Assembly (NCBI GenBank): GCA_964347945.1
Contig: CAYGAW010000109.1
Location: 30,976-94,975, forward strand
From: CAYGAW01 sp964347945
Lineage (GTDB): Bacteria; Chloroflexota; Anaerolineae; UBA7937; B3-Chlor
Direction: 5' to 3'
Length of the DNA: 64,000 nt
This document shows positions 16,260 to 25,611 of the stretch, piece after piece. The first letter of the stretch is position 1; each line of letters starts with the position of its first letter. The position numbers were made by a program, and so were the translations under genes. Under the pieces are notes generated by a model. That model was not told where the DNA came from and searched no databases. It saw only the letters and a program-made list of their open reading frames with translations.

Positions 16260-17060
16260 TTGTCCGTTCTCCACCGTCGCATCACAAGTGGTGTGGTCTA
16301 TGGGTTGCTGACCCTCTCGGTGGTATACGTCGGTGGGCTACCATTCTATGCCGCTGTGCTTGCCATGGTCATCTTGGCTGGGCGCGAGTATCAGCGAATG
16401 CTGGCTGTCGGCGGGTTCCGGCCCTTTTATGCACTTCAGTATGGATTGACGGCGTTCCTCTTGCTTGGCGTTGTCTTTCTCCGTCCGGAAGCGATTCTAG
16501 GTGGGTTCACCCTGATTCTAGTCTCTTCCTTCGCTTGGCAGCTGACGAGGACCGCCGAAGCAGCACAGCCGTTTGTTGACTGGGCGCTGAGTCTGGCCGG
16601 TGCGCTGTACGTGGGTTGGCTGGCCAGCCATTTCATACTGCTCAGGGAGCTGCCACGCGGGTTGGGTTGGGTAATGTTGGCGCTGCTTGCGACGTGGCTC
16701 TGCGACAGCTTTGCCTACATATTTGGCAAGGTCTGGGGGAAGCGTCCCTTCTTTCCTCGCATCAGTCCCAAGAAGACCTGGGAAGGAACCTTGGGAGGAT
16801 GGGTGGGGGGTACAGGCACGTCGCTCGTTGTAGGGGGGGCGCTAGGTCTCTCCATCGTAGAATCTTTGACTCTTGGCTTGACCATCAGCTTGGCAGCCAC
16901 ATTCGGAGACTTGGCGGAATCCATGCTCAAACGACAGGTAGGGGTGAAAGATTCGGGCAGTCTGATTCCCGGTCACGGCGGGATTCTGGACCGCACGGAC
17001 AGTTTGCTCTTCGTCGTTCCAGTGGTCTACTATCTCGGGGTTTGGGTGTTAGGAGCGTAG
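16260..17060 (+). CDS. cdsA: Phosphatidate cytidylyltransferase
   Basis: This 266-residue protein has about eight hydrophobic helices and the C-terminal CDP-diglyceride synthetase signature MLKRQVGVKDSGSLIPGHGG followed by ILDRTD. The TTG start at 16260 lies one base after the uppS stop. It makes CDP-diacylglycerol at the membrane for phospholipid synthesis. The usual next genes dxr and rseP are absent; a regulator gene follows instead. Confidence 0.95.
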   Translation: MSVLHRRITSGVVYGLLTLSVVYVGGLPFYAAVLAMVILAGREYQRMLAVGGFRPFYALQYGLTAFLLLGVVFLRPEAILGGFTLILVSSFAWQLTRTAEAAQPFVDWALSLAGALYVGWLASHFILLRELPRGLGWVMLALLATWLCDSFAYIFGKVWGKRPFFPRISPKKTWEGTLGGWVGGTGTSLVVGGALGLSIVESLTLGLTISLAATFGDLAESMLKRQVGVKDSGSLIPGHGGILDRTDSLLFVVPVVYYLGVWVLGA

Positions 17061-17147
17061 AACTAGACACTCGTGTCCGTGCGCGATGCGAAGATTTGGA
17101 GTCGATCATTTGGTAACCAGGCCTAGTGCTGGGCGTGACAGGATCAG

Positions 17148-19064
17148 ATGGGCGGTGTGACACTCACAGGGATCCTCTCCCTGGGCAATCTCATACTCGC
17201 AGCCACTAACGTCATCATCGCCTTCTCTCTGCTGGTCTACATTCTGAGCCACAGCCTCCGGAATGCAGTGGCTCGAGCTTTCTGTGCCTTGCTGGCTTTT
17301 GTGACCATTGTTTACGCGGTCGATGTCATAGTCATCAATGTGGAAGCATCAGCCACCAGATTCATGTGGCTCAAGTTCCAGTGGGTGGGCATCGCCTTCA
17401 TACCAGCTGCCTATCTTCATTTCTCCGATGCCTTGCTCAGGACCACGAACTCATTTTCCCGGCTTCGTCGGGCTCTGGTGGTGACGACTTACGTCTTCGG
17501 CGCGATCCTGGTCGCGCTCACGGTTTTCAGCCCCTCGTTGGTGAGGGGCGGTGTGGACACATCTTGGGCGGCCTATCTTCAAGCAGGCCCGCTATTCTGG
17601 GTCTTTTCGTTCTATTTCTTCGTGGTCACAGCGCTGGGGGTCGCGAACATCGAGCGTGCTCGGCGGCGGACGGTCACTTCGACTTCGCGGCGCCGCATGA
17701 CCTATCTTGCTGTGTCCTTCGCCGCACCAGCGCTGGGCGTCTTCCCCTATATGCTGCTTGCCAGTCTGCCAGCCACCTTCTCGCCAAACGTGCTGCTGTT
17801 CATTGTCTTGGTCGGCAACCTGGGCATCGCCCTTATGACTATCGTCCTTGCCTACAGTGTGGCCTTCTATGGCGCTCTGATGCCCGACAGGGTGGTCAAG
17901 CGTAGCTTGGTCAACTACCTGTTGCGTGGACCCTTCGTGGGCATTTGCCTGTTGGCACTGATGTTGGTAGTTCCCAGGGTGGAGAGCATTCTTGGGCTAC
18001 CGCGTGACACTGTCCTTGTGTTCGCAATGGTGCTGGGTATAGTTCTGCTCCAGGTGGTCATCAGCGCCTTTACGCCGCTGATTGATCTTCTGATATACCG
18101 GCGCGACAGCGCTGAGATCACTTGGATTCGCGAGTTGGACACGCGGTTGCTGACAACTACTGACTTGTCCCAGTTGCTGGAGAACATCTTGGCCGCCTTC
18201 TGCGATCTACTCGGCGTTACGACCGGCTTCATCCTGACCAAACGGGAAGGCAGGCTGCAGGCGCAAGCGGTATGCGGTCCTCGGGCAGAAGTGAACTACT
18301 TTCTGCGTTCCTTTGATCCGGAAGGCATCGCTCAAGTGCTTGTGCGCAACGGCGACGGGGACGACGACGCCCTGCTGGCAGAGATGCTCACAAATCAGGG
18401 CGAGTACTGGCTGCTGCCCTTGCGCTCCCGGTCGCGTGAGGAGGCTCTGGGTATCCTGGGAATCAAGGGACCTATCCACCAGCTCAATGTGACCGACAAG
18501 GAGAATGGGGTTGCCTTGACGCTGATAGCTGAAGCGGAACTAGCTTTGGAGGACTGGCAGCTGCAACGTGGGATATTCACCCTTCTATGGGAACTCACCC
18601 CCGAGATAGAATCGATTCAGCGTTGGCAGAGTCGGCCGCGGTACGTAGGATCACCTATGTTGGAGCCCATCAACAACACGCCGGTTCATGAGCCGGATTT
18701 CCCCAGGGCGGTGAAGGAAGCCCTCAGTCACTACTGGGGTGGGCCGGGACTTACGGAGAGCCCGCTGTTGAGGATGAAGATCGTTAGGAAATACGCGGAG
18801 GAGAGCGGACAGGTGCCCGCCAAGGCGCTGCGCTCTGTGCTATACAAAGCCATCGAGGCCCTCAAGCCGCCTGAAAGTCAGCGCAATCTGACCACCAAAG
18901 AATGGATACTCTACAACATTTTGGAGATGAAGTTCATCAGGGGTTTGCGAATAACTCAGATTGCGATGCGTCTATCTATGAGTGAGTCGGATTTATACAG
19001 GAAGCAAAGGGCAGCCATAGATGCCGTGGCCAAGGTGCTTGCCAGCATGGAGGATGATACCTAG
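17148..19064 (+). CDS. Membrane 7TM-GAF protein with C-terminal HTH-like domain
   Basis: This 638-residue protein is unlike a standard kinase. Residues 1-240 have seven or more hydrophobic helices with the pattern of the histidine-kinase N-terminal 7TM sensor, including ATRFMWLKFQWVGIAFIPAA. Two further helices follow at about 255-310. Residues 330-470 look like a GAF domain (LLENILAAFCDLLGVTTGFI, then LPLRSRSREEALGILGI). The last 140 residues end with RITQIAMRLSMSESDLYRKQ, an HTH-like pattern. No HisKA or HATPase motifs are present. It may sense a membrane signal and act as a tethered one-component regulator (inference). Confidence 0.75.
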   Translation: MGGVTLTGILSLGNLILAATNVIIAFSLLVYILSHSLRNAVARAFCALLAFVTIVYAVDVIVINVEASATRFMWLKFQWVGIAFIPAAYLHFSDALLRTTNSFSRLRRALVVTTYVFGAILVALTVFSPSLVRGGVDTSWAAYLQAGPLFWVFSFYFFVVTALGVANIERARRRTVTSTSRRRMTYLAVSFAAPALGVFPYMLLASLPATFSPNVLLFIVLVGNLGIALMTIVLAYSVAFYGALMPDRVVKRSLVNYLLRGPFVGICLLALMLVVPRVESILGLPRDTVLVFAMVLGIVLLQVVISAFTPLIDLLIYRRDSAEITWIRELDTRLLTTTDLSQLLENILAAFCDLLGVTTGFILTKREGRLQAQAVCGPRAEVNYFLRSFDPEGIAQVLVRNGDGDDDALLAEMLTNQGEYWLLPLRSRSREEALGILGIKGPIHQLNVTDKENGVALTLIAEAELALEDWQLQRGIFTLLWELTPEIESIQRWQSRPRYVGSPMLEPINNTPVHEPDFPRAVKEALSHYWGGPGLTESPLLRMKIVRKYAEESGQVPAKALRSVLYKAIEALKPPESQRNLTTKEWILYNILEMKFIRGLRITQIAMRLSMSESDLYRKQRAAIDAVAKVLASMEDDT

Positions 19065-19065
19065 G

Positions 19066-19581
19066 GTGCCTCGGATTGCTTTGCGTAGGGGAGATATCAC
19101 TGAGCTGGAAACGGATGCCATAGTCAACGCGGCCAACAACAGACTATGGATGGGGGCTGGAGTGGCGGGCGCCATTAAGCGAGCTGGCGGAAAGGCGATA
19201 GAAGACGAGGCGGTCAAGCAAGGCCCCATACCGGTGGGGGAAGCTGTGGTCACCGGAGCCGGCACATTGAAGGCTAGGCACGTGATCCATGCCGCGGTCA
19301 TGTCCTCGGATCTCGTGACCGATGCCGACAAGGTCAGGGATGCCACCAAGAACAGTCTCCTTCGCGCCGAGGAGCAGGGTCTCAGGAGCGTAGCCTTTCC
19401 AGCTCTGGGGACTGGGGTGGGAGGCCTTCCCTATGCTGAGGCGGCCAGAGTCATGATCGGTACTGTTAAAGAGCATCTGGCTACGGACAGCGGCTTGGAG
19501 GAGGTGCTCATCGTGCTCTATGGCGATGAAGCGTATGACGCCTTTGACGAGGAGCTGCGCAAGCGGGACCCTGCCGCATAA
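19066..19581 (+). CDS. Macro-domain (ADP-ribose-binding) protein
   Basis: This is an Appr-1'-p processing family protein of 171 residues. The motif DAIVNAANNRLWMGAGVAGAI binds the distal ribose and ALGTGVGGLPYAEAARVM binds the diphosphate. Members remove ADP-ribose or O-acetyl-ADP-ribose. I prefer the GTG at 19066, which has GGAGG 12 bases upstream; an ATG at 19054 overlapping the previous gene is possible. It is translationally close to the 7TM-GAF gene, so it may share its transcript. Confidence 0.88.
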   Translation: MPRIALRRGDITELETDAIVNAANNRLWMGAGVAGAIKRAGGKAIEDEAVKQGPIPVGEAVVTGAGTLKARHVIHAAVMSSDLVTDADKVRDATKNSLLRAEEQGLRSVAFPALGTGVGGLPYAEAARVMIGTVKEHLATDSGLEEVLIVLYGDEAYDAFDEELRKRDPAA

Positions 19582-19615
19582 GGGCTTGAGCGGTTGACGT
19601 AATCATTCTGCGGAC

Positions 19616-19644
19616 TTGACGCTGCTTCCGGGTTATGGTATGAT
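19616..19644 (+). promoter_or_regulatory. Sigma-70 promoter for the LysM lipoprotein gene
   Basis: TTGACG (19616-19621) and TATGAT (19639-19644) are 17 bases apart. The start codon at 19687 follows AAGGAGG. Confidence 0.72.
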
Positions 19645-19686
19645 CGCTGGGATTCGGTGGCGAGGGTGGAGTAAGGAGGCGGCTCC

Positions 19687-20448
19687 ATGAGAAAGAGCTT
19701 GTGCACAATAGGTATTCTGTTTCTCCTATCGGCACTGGCCCTGGCGCTGGGTGGATGTGAGAGGGCCAAACCTGCGCCTGCTCCCACTGCTGAGATCACA
19801 CCACAGGCTCCAGAGGCGACGCCAGTATCGGAGCCAGGAGAAAGCCCGCAGCCAACTACGGAACCGTCAGGGTCCGAGACACCTCCGTCGGCCCCGCAGG
19901 AAACGCCCACTTCCGTTCTGCCGCAGCCGACCTCTGCACCTGAGCCACCGCCCGCACCTCCACCTGCTGAAGGAGTGGAGCATGTCGTCGCATGGGGGGA
20001 GACGATCTACGCCATAGCGGCTCGCTACGGAGTCAGTGCTGAAGACATCGCAGCAGCAAACAATCTGACAAACCCAGACCTCATCAGGGCCGGGGACGTA
20101 CTGATCATTCCTGGTGTCTCGGCTCCGTCCCCGGAACCAGGCGTGCACATCGTCCGTCCGGGAGAAAACCTCCGTTCAATCGCCAACTTGTACGGTACGA
20201 CTGTGGATGCCATAGCCAAGGCCAACGGCATTGTGAACCCCAACCATATTTATGTGGGGCAGAGGCTGACCATTCCTGGAGGAGGAGGCACGGCGCAGCC
20301 CGGAGGACAGACCTACGTCGTGCAGCCAGGCGACACACTTTCATCCATCGCGCTCAAGTTCGGCACGACGGCCTACGCTATAGCCTACGCCAACAACTTG
20401 CCCAACGTGAACTTCATCTACGTGGGACAGACTCTTCGCATACCATAG
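19687..20448 (+). CDS. Lipoprotein with three LysM domains
   Basis: This is a 253-residue protein. The signal peptide ends in lipobox LGGC with lipidated C24. A 70-residue Pro/Thr/Glu linker follows, then three LysM repeats at about 99-142, 154-197 and 210-253, each ending in a GxxLxIP strand. LysM binds peptidoglycan or other GlcNAc polymers, so this is an envelope protein anchored in the membrane and gripping the wall. There is no catalytic domain. It is monocistronic, with its own promoter. Confidence 0.92.
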   Translation: MRKSLCTIGILFLLSALALALGGCERAKPAPAPTAEITPQAPEATPVSEPGESPQPTTEPSGSETPPSAPQETPTSVLPQPTSAPEPPPAPPPAEGVEHVVAWGETIYAIAARYGVSAEDIAAANNLTNPDLIRAGDVLIIPGVSAPSPEPGVHIVRPGENLRSIANLYGTTVDAIAKANGIVNPNHIYVGQRLTIPGGGGTAQPGGQTYVVQPGDTLSSIALKFGTTAYAIAYANNLPNVNFIYVGQTLRIP

Positions 20449-20653
20449 CTGGCGCTTGGGGGACAGGCGCCCTACTCGCCCCAGACCGTAGCTCCTCGAC
20501 AGGGGCAGATTAGGAAATCCAGGCGTCCCTCGGGCCTCTCTTGCCGGCTGTGCTTGGATTAGAAGGGTTGTTGTTCTGCGCATAAGGTTCGGGGAAGGCT
20601 CTTGGGTTCGGGTTCTGGGCCAACGGCCTTCTTGTTTGATAGGGACGTGCTGC

Positions 20654-21187
20654 TTGAACGAAGAGTTGGTTTCCAGCAAGCGTGTTTACGAAGGACGGGT
20701 GGTCAATCTTCGCGTTGACACAGTGAGGATGCCCAGTGGTCGGATTACCGAGCGTGAGATCGTGGAGCACCGCGGCGCGGTGACCGTTGTGGCCTTGGAC
20801 GAGGAAGAGAACGTACTGCTGGTCAGCCAGTTCCGGTCCGCTGTGGGAGAAGAACTCCTGGAATTGCCTGCGGGAACCATAGAGATTGGTGAGGACACCA
20901 GAACGTGCGCACTTCGGGAATTGCAGGAGGAGACTGGGTACATCGCGGAGCATCTGGAGGAGCTGTATGTGTTCTTTGCCTCGCCTGGCTTCTCTGACGA
21001 ACGCATCTGGCTGTATCTAGCCACAGGTCTAAGGACGGCCGCTCAGGGGGTGCAGACCGACGAGATCAGTGAGGTAATCAAGGTGCCTCTGGACAAAGCC
21101 GTGGAGATGATTCGTAGCGGGGAGATAAATGACGGTAAGAGCATCCTGGGGCTGACCGCTGCGCAGGCCAGACTGGCGGCTTCCTAG
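20654..21187 (+). CDS. Nudix hydrolase (ADP-ribose pyrophosphatase type)
   Basis: This is a 177-residue protein. The Nudix box GTIEIGEDTRTCALRELQEE continues TGY, matching GX5EX7REUXEEXGU with metal-binding glutamates. The fold opens with the YEGRVVNLRVDTVRMPSG segment typical of ADP-ribose pyrophosphatases such as NudF. It should hydrolyse ADP-ribose to AMP and ribose 5-phosphate. The start is uncertain: TTG at 20654 or at 20636. It sits just upstream of the glycine cleavage genes, on the same strand. Confidence 0.9.
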   Translation: MNEELVSSKRVYEGRVVNLRVDTVRMPSGRITEREIVEHRGAVTVVALDEEENVLLVSQFRSAVGEELLELPAGTIEIGEDTRTCALRELQEETGYIAEHLEELYVFFASPGFSDERIWLYLATGLRTAAQGVQTDEISEVIKVPLDKAVEMIRSGEINDGKSILGLTAAQARLAAS

Positions 21188-21250
21188 CGCGAGCTCTGCA
21201 GTCAGTGGAGGACGCCGCACTGTCAGGACTTGGAAAGGAGCGGGCGAAGT

Positions 21251-21637
21251 ATGGAACCCACAGATCGTAAGTATAGCCGGGAACATGAATGGGTGAAGTT
21301 GGACGGGAAGCTGGCCATTGTCGGAATCACGGATTATGCCCAGGAGCAGCTGGGCGATATTGTCTACGTAGAGCTACCTCAGCCCGGAGATACTCTGACG
21401 CAGTTCGAGTCTTTTGGCATCATAGAGTCGATTAAGGCAGCGTCGGATCTCTACGCTCCCATCGGCGGCGAGGTTGTAGCCGTCAACGAGGAACTCGTGG
21501 AAAGGCCCGAACTGGTGAACGAGGATCCGTACGAAGGCGGCTGGATGCTCGAGGTGCAACTCGAAGACGAGTCAGACACGGACAGACTGATGACGGCGGA
21601 GGAATACCAGGCCCATTTGAAGACTCTTGAGGAATGA
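21251..21637 (+). CDS. gcvH: Glycine cleavage system H protein
   Basis: This 128-residue lipoyl carrier has its lipoylation site in the segment SFGIIESIKAASDLYAP, at K62. KYSREHEWVKLDGKLAIVGI is the usual N-terminus. I chose the ATG at 21251, preceded by AAGGAG. It shuttles the aminomethyl group between the P and T proteins. Its stop overlaps the gcvPA start by 4 bases. Confidence 0.96.
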   Translation: MEPTDRKYSREHEWVKLDGKLAIVGITDYAQEQLGDIVYVELPQPGDTLTQFESFGIIESIKAASDLYAPIGGEVVAVNEELVERPELVNEDPYEGGWMLEVQLEDESDTDRLMTAEEYQAHLKTLEE

Positions 21638-22977
21638 TGGCGAGCTCCTATATCCCGAACACTGACGTTGACCGGAAGAAGATACTAGAGACGCTGGGCC
21701 TCGATTCCGTCAAGGAGCTGTTCGATGTCATCCCTGCCGAGAAGCGATACCCGCATCTGGATCTCCCCCGGCCGCTGTCGGAGATGGAGGTGAAGAAGCT
21801 GCTGCGCGACTTGGCTGAGGAGAACGCCGATCTGGACCATCACCCCTGTTTCCTTGGTGCCGGGGCCTATAACCATTTCGTCCCCGCTGTGGTGGATCAC
21901 ATCATTGGCCGGGGTGAGTTCTACACCGCCTATACGCCCTACCAACCCGAAGTCAGCCAGGGGACATTGACCAGCATCTATGAGTTTCAGACCATGATCT
22001 GCGACCTCACGGGAATGGATGTCGCCAACGCGTCCATGTATGATGGAGCCACCGCTTTCGCTGAGGCAGGGTTGATGGCCGCTCGAGTGACGGGGCGGCA
22101 CAGATTGGTGGTAGCCTCTACCGTCCACCCAAGGTATCGGCAGGTCCTGAGAACCTACACTCAAGGGATAGGCACGGACATTCAAGTGGTCGACTATGGT
22201 GAGGACGGTGGAGTCGATCTTGGCCAAGCAGAGAAGTTGCTCGACGCTGACACGGCTGCTCTGATGGTTCAATATCCCAACTTCATTGGTTGCCTAGAAG
22301 ACCTGCCGCCGATGAGCGAAATGGCTCACGCTGTGGGTGCGCTTCTTGTGGTCTGCGTCGATCCGATAGCGCTAGGGCTTTTTCGATCCCCCGGGGAGCA
22401 GGGGGCTGACATTGTGGTCGGCGAGGGGCAGAGCTTGGGTAGTCCCCCTAGCTACGGGGGTCCTTATGTAGGCCTCTTTGCCTGCCGGCAGCAGTACTTG
22501 CGGCAGATGCCCGGACGTCTGATAGGCATGACCACCGACACGGAGGGGCGTAGAGGGTTCGTGCTCACACTGCAACCTCGGGAGCAGCACATTCGCAGGG
22601 AGAAGGCTACATCGAACATATGCACCAACGAGGCTCTGGTGGCTCTTGCGGCAACCACATATCTGGCAGTCATGGGCAAGCAAGGACTACGCGATACGGC
22701 TGAGTTGTGCTATCATAAGGCCCACTATGCTGCCCAGGGGATTGACCAACTGCCCGGGTATCAGAGGCGGTTCGGGGAATTCTTCAAGGAGTTCGTAATC
22801 CAGGCGCGCGTATCGCCGGCTAGCGTGAACAGTGGCCTGTGGGAGAAGGGTATCATCGGCGGCTATGAGTTGGGAAGGGACTATCCGCAACTGGGTGATT
22901 GTCTTCTCCTTTGCGCCACCGAGATGAACACCAGGGATGAAATCGACCGATTGATCCAGGTCCTGCGTGAGATTTGA
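21634..22977 (+). CDS. gcvPA: Glycine dehydrogenase (decarboxylating) subunit 1
   Basis: This 447-residue alpha-type half of the P protein has family blocks SYIPNTDVDRKKIL, FLGAGAYNHFVPAVVDHII, YTPYQPEVSQGTLTSIYEFQ and GRRGFVLTLQPREQHIRREK. Together with gcvPB it forms the PLP enzyme that decarboxylates glycine. The two-gene form is typical of thermophiles, Firmicutes and Chloroflexota. It overlaps gcvH (ATGA) and gcvPB, implying translational coupling. Confidence 0.96.
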   Translation: MMASSYIPNTDVDRKKILETLGLDSVKELFDVIPAEKRYPHLDLPRPLSEMEVKKLLRDLAEENADLDHHPCFLGAGAYNHFVPAVVDHIIGRGEFYTAYTPYQPEVSQGTLTSIYEFQTMICDLTGMDVANASMYDGATAFAEAGLMAARVTGRHRLVVASTVHPRYRQVLRTYTQGIGTDIQVVDYGEDGGVDLGQAEKLLDADTAALMVQYPNFIGCLEDLPPMSEMAHAVGALLVVCVDPIALGLFRSPGEQGADIVVGEGQSLGSPPSYGGPYVGLFACRQQYLRQMPGRLIGMTTDTEGRRGFVLTLQPREQHIRREKATSNICTNEALVALAATTYLAVMGKQGLRDTAELCYHKAHYAAQGIDQLPGYQRRFGEFFKEFVIQARVSPASVNSGLWEKGIIGGYELGRDYPQLGDCLLLCATEMNTRDEIDRLIQVLREI

Positions 22978-24461
22978 AGCGACAGATGACGGAGCCCTTG
23001 CTCTTCGAACTGAGTTCGCCCGGCCGTGTGGGATGCCGGCTGCCTGAGTTGGATGTGCCCAAGAGTCCCTTGCCAGACAAGTTCTTGCGCTTGGACTTGC
23101 CTTTGCTTGAGGTGAGTGAGCGGGAGGTGGTTCAGCACTTCACTCGGCTGTCTCAGCTCAACTTCAGTGTTGACACGGGATTCTATCCCCTCGGCTCCTG
23201 TACGATGAAGTACAACCCTAAGTTGCACGAAGACGTGGCTCGACTTGCAGGATTCATGCGGATCCATCCTTGGCAGGATGAATCGACGGTTCAGGGAGCC
23301 CTGCAACTGATGTATGGGCTACAGGAGTACCTGGCGGAGACAACAGGTCTACCGGGCGTCAGCCTGCAGCCCTTGGCCGGCGCACATGGAGAGCTCACCG
23401 GGATGCTGATTATTCGCGCCTATCATCTGGAGCACGGAGACGAGCGCAGAACGACGGTGCTGGTGCCAGATTCGGCTCACGGAACCAACCCGGCGACGGC
23501 TACCATGTGTGGCTACACGGTGACGACGGTGCCGTCAGATGCCCGTGGCAACATAGACGTCCAGGAACTGGAAAGGCTGACGGACGAGACGGTTGCAGGG
23601 CTGATGTTGACCAACCCCAATACCCTGGGGCTCTTTGAAGAGCATATTCTGAGAGTGGCAGAGATTGTCCATGGAGCCGGAGCACTGATCTACTGTGACG
23701 GTGCCAACATGAACGCTCTGTTGGGCATCGCAAAACCGGGCGAGTTGGGCACCGATGTGCTGCATCTCAACTTGCACAAGACCTTCAGCACGCCTCACGG
23801 CGGCGGGGGCCCTGGTGCAGGAGCGACGGCAGTGACAGACGAGTTGGTTCCCTTCCTGCCGACGCCCGTGGTAGGCAGTCGGCATGGGCAGGAGTCCGGG
23901 AGTGGGGGCACGGAGTACTATCTCGATCATGAACGTCCCCTTTCCATAGGGCCGGTCAGCGGGTTCTATGGGAACTTCGGAGTCATGGTCAAGGCGTACG
24001 CCTATCTTCGGTCTCTCGGCGAGGACGGACTCCGGGAAGTGAGCGAGAATGCCGTTCTCAACGCAAACTACCTCTTGCATCAGCTCAAGGACTACTATTA
24101 CCTGCCGTATGACCGCTCGTGCCTCCACGAATGCGTCTTCTCTGGGAAGAACCAGGCCAAAGCTGGTGTTCACACGGTGGACATAGCCAAGAGGCTCATA
24201 GATCGCGGCTTCCACCCGCCAACAGTGTACTTCCCCCTCATCGTCGAAGAGGCTTTGATGATTGAGCCCACGGAGACGGAGAGTCTGGCGACCCTGGACG
24301 CTTTTGTGTCTGCTATGCGCCAGATTGCGCACGAGGCGGAGACGGAGCCTGAACTGGTGCGGGGGGCGCCTCGAGGAACCCCGGTGACAAGGCTTGACGA
24401 GGTCTCGGCTGCTCGAAAGCCTAACCTGAGATGGCAGAAACAGACGTCAGACCGCGATTGA
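22974..24461 (+). CDS. gcvPB: Glycine dehydrogenase (decarboxylating) subunit 2
   Basis: This is a 495-residue beta-type half. The PLP lysine is in LNLHKTFSTPHGGGGPG, K269 from the TTG at 22974. Other blocks are GFYPLGSCTMKYNPK, DSAHGTNPATA and VGSRHGQESGSGGTEYYLD. The ATG at 22986 is an alternative start giving MTEPLLFELS. The cluster gcvH-gcvPA-gcvPB has no gcvT (aminomethyltransferase), which must be encoded elsewhere if the full pathway runs. Confidence 0.96.
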   Translation: MKRQMTEPLLFELSSPGRVGCRLPELDVPKSPLPDKFLRLDLPLLEVSEREVVQHFTRLSQLNFSVDTGFYPLGSCTMKYNPKLHEDVARLAGFMRIHPWQDESTVQGALQLMYGLQEYLAETTGLPGVSLQPLAGAHGELTGMLIIRAYHLEHGDERRTTVLVPDSAHGTNPATATMCGYTVTTVPSDARGNIDVQELERLTDETVAGLMLTNPNTLGLFEEHILRVAEIVHGAGALIYCDGANMNALLGIAKPGELGTDVLHLNLHKTFSTPHGGGGPGAGATAVTDELVPFLPTPVVGSRHGQESGSGGTEYYLDHERPLSIGPVSGFYGNFGVMVKAYAYLRSLGEDGLREVSENAVLNANYLLHQLKDYYYLPYDRSCLHECVFSGKNQAKAGVHTVDIAKRLIDRGFHPPTVYFPLIVEEALMIEPTETESLATLDAFVSAMRQIAHEAETEPELVRGAPRGTPVTRLDEVSAARKPNLRWQKQTSDRD

Positions 24462-24508
24462 ACCTCATGTGGCCATTTCTGGTGTAAGTATGTGGAAGGG
24501 GACGCCTG

Positions 24509-25090
24509 ATGCTTGACGATGGAGAGTTGGTGGCCAGGATTCGGGAAGGTGACTTGGACGCCTTCGAGACTCTGTACCGCAGGTATAAGGACGAACTGTA
24601 TAGGACTGCCCTTGCTATCTCCAGGGATCGAGGTGCAGCCGAGGAGCTTCTGCAGGACTGTTTTCTGAGAGCCTATGATCATATGGACAGGGTTGATGGG
24701 TACGCATCGCTTAGGCCCTGGCTGCATCGGATTATCGTGAACTTGAGCTACAATTGGGCGGCCAAGAGGCGCCTGCGACTCATATCAATTGAGGACGTGT
24801 TTGACCGTTTGCTGATGGTACCGCGCACGTCACCAGAACGCGCTTTTGAGAGGGAGGAGTTGTTACAGGTCGTTGACGAGGCTCTGAGGTCCCTCAGCAT
24901 GCGTCAGCGCGTCGTGGTTGTCCTCTTTTACCTGCAGGGCTTCAGCTTGGCCGAGATAGCGTACGTGCTGGACTGCCCTGTCGGGACGGTGAAGTCTCGA
25001 TTGCACAACGCTCGGAGGGTGTTGAGACAGGAGCTGATGGCCGACGCGCGGATATCCAGGGAAGCCGCTTTCGAGCTTCTATCGTCGTGA
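24509..25090 (+). CDS. ECF-type RNA polymerase sigma factor
   Basis: This 193-residue protein has sigma region 2 at about residues 10-90 (YRRYKDELYRTALAISRDRG, then AEELLQDCFLRAY, then LRPWLHRIIVNLSYNW) and region 4 at about 130-180 (LSMRQRVVVVLFYLQGFSLA, then IAYVLDCPVGTVKSRLHNAR). It lacks region 3, as in group 4 sigma factors. The promoter set and signal are unknown. A small gene follows 28 bases later in the place where an anti-sigma gene is usual. Confidence 0.93.
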   Translation: MLDDGELVARIREGDLDAFETLYRRYKDELYRTALAISRDRGAAEELLQDCFLRAYDHMDRVDGYASLRPWLHRIIVNLSYNWAAKRRLRLISIEDVFDRLLMVPRTSPERAFEREELLQVVDEALRSLSMRQRVVVVLFYLQGFSLAEIAYVLDCPVGTVKSRLHNARRVLRQELMADARISREAAFELLSS

Positions 25091-25118
25091 CGAGACAGCT
25101 GTTGATGTGAGGTGCGAG

Positions 25119-25436
25119 ATGGGCGACATTAGGAGAGACCAGCTCGACGTACTGCTGGAGAGAGCTCTAAGGGATGGTGTCTCTAGGGAGACCCCCCCGA
25201 ACCGCGTGTGGACGAACATCAAGGTCGGGATAGAGGATCGCAGGCGACATGAGCCTTCTCGATTCCAGCGCGTGCTTGACGTAGGCGCTGACGTTCTGTC
25301 CATTGGAGCCGATATTGCCATGGGTGCTCGTATTACCTTTACGCCTTCGCCAGCCGGGGGCGAGAATGGGTGGACGCAGAGGCTAGTGCTGGCTGGACAC
25401 TCAACTGCCCCCCTCCACTATTCCTTCCACCACTGA
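25119..25436 (+). CDS. Small protein downstream of ECF sigma factor
   Basis: I do not recognise a family. The 105-residue product begins MGDIRRDQLDVLLERALRDG and is mostly hydrophilic. It has no Zn-binding HxxxCxxC motif and no clear transmembrane helix, so it is not a standard anti-sigma factor. A weak hydrophobic patch (VLDVGADVLSIGADIAMG) lies near residues 57-74. GAGG at 7 bases supports the ATG. Position suggests a role with the sigma factor (inference only). Confidence 0.55.
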   Translation: MGDIRRDQLDVLLERALRDGVSRETPPNRVWTNIKVGIEDRRRHEPSRFQRVLDVGADVLSIGADIAMGARITFTPSPAGGENGWTQRLVLAGHSTAPLHYSFHH

Positions 25437-25611
25437 TGCTGAGGCATGGGCTTGGCGGTACTTGGAAAGTGTGACATCCTCATGCTAGCTCATCTCTTCC
25501 CCTGTCTCGCTTCGTCTTATCCTCTTACCGTTTGTCAATACATCTCGCGGGCCCTGCTTCGCCTCTGAACGGAGGGAAGGGGGGCAGAGCTGCACTTGTC
25601 TGGAGAGAAAG

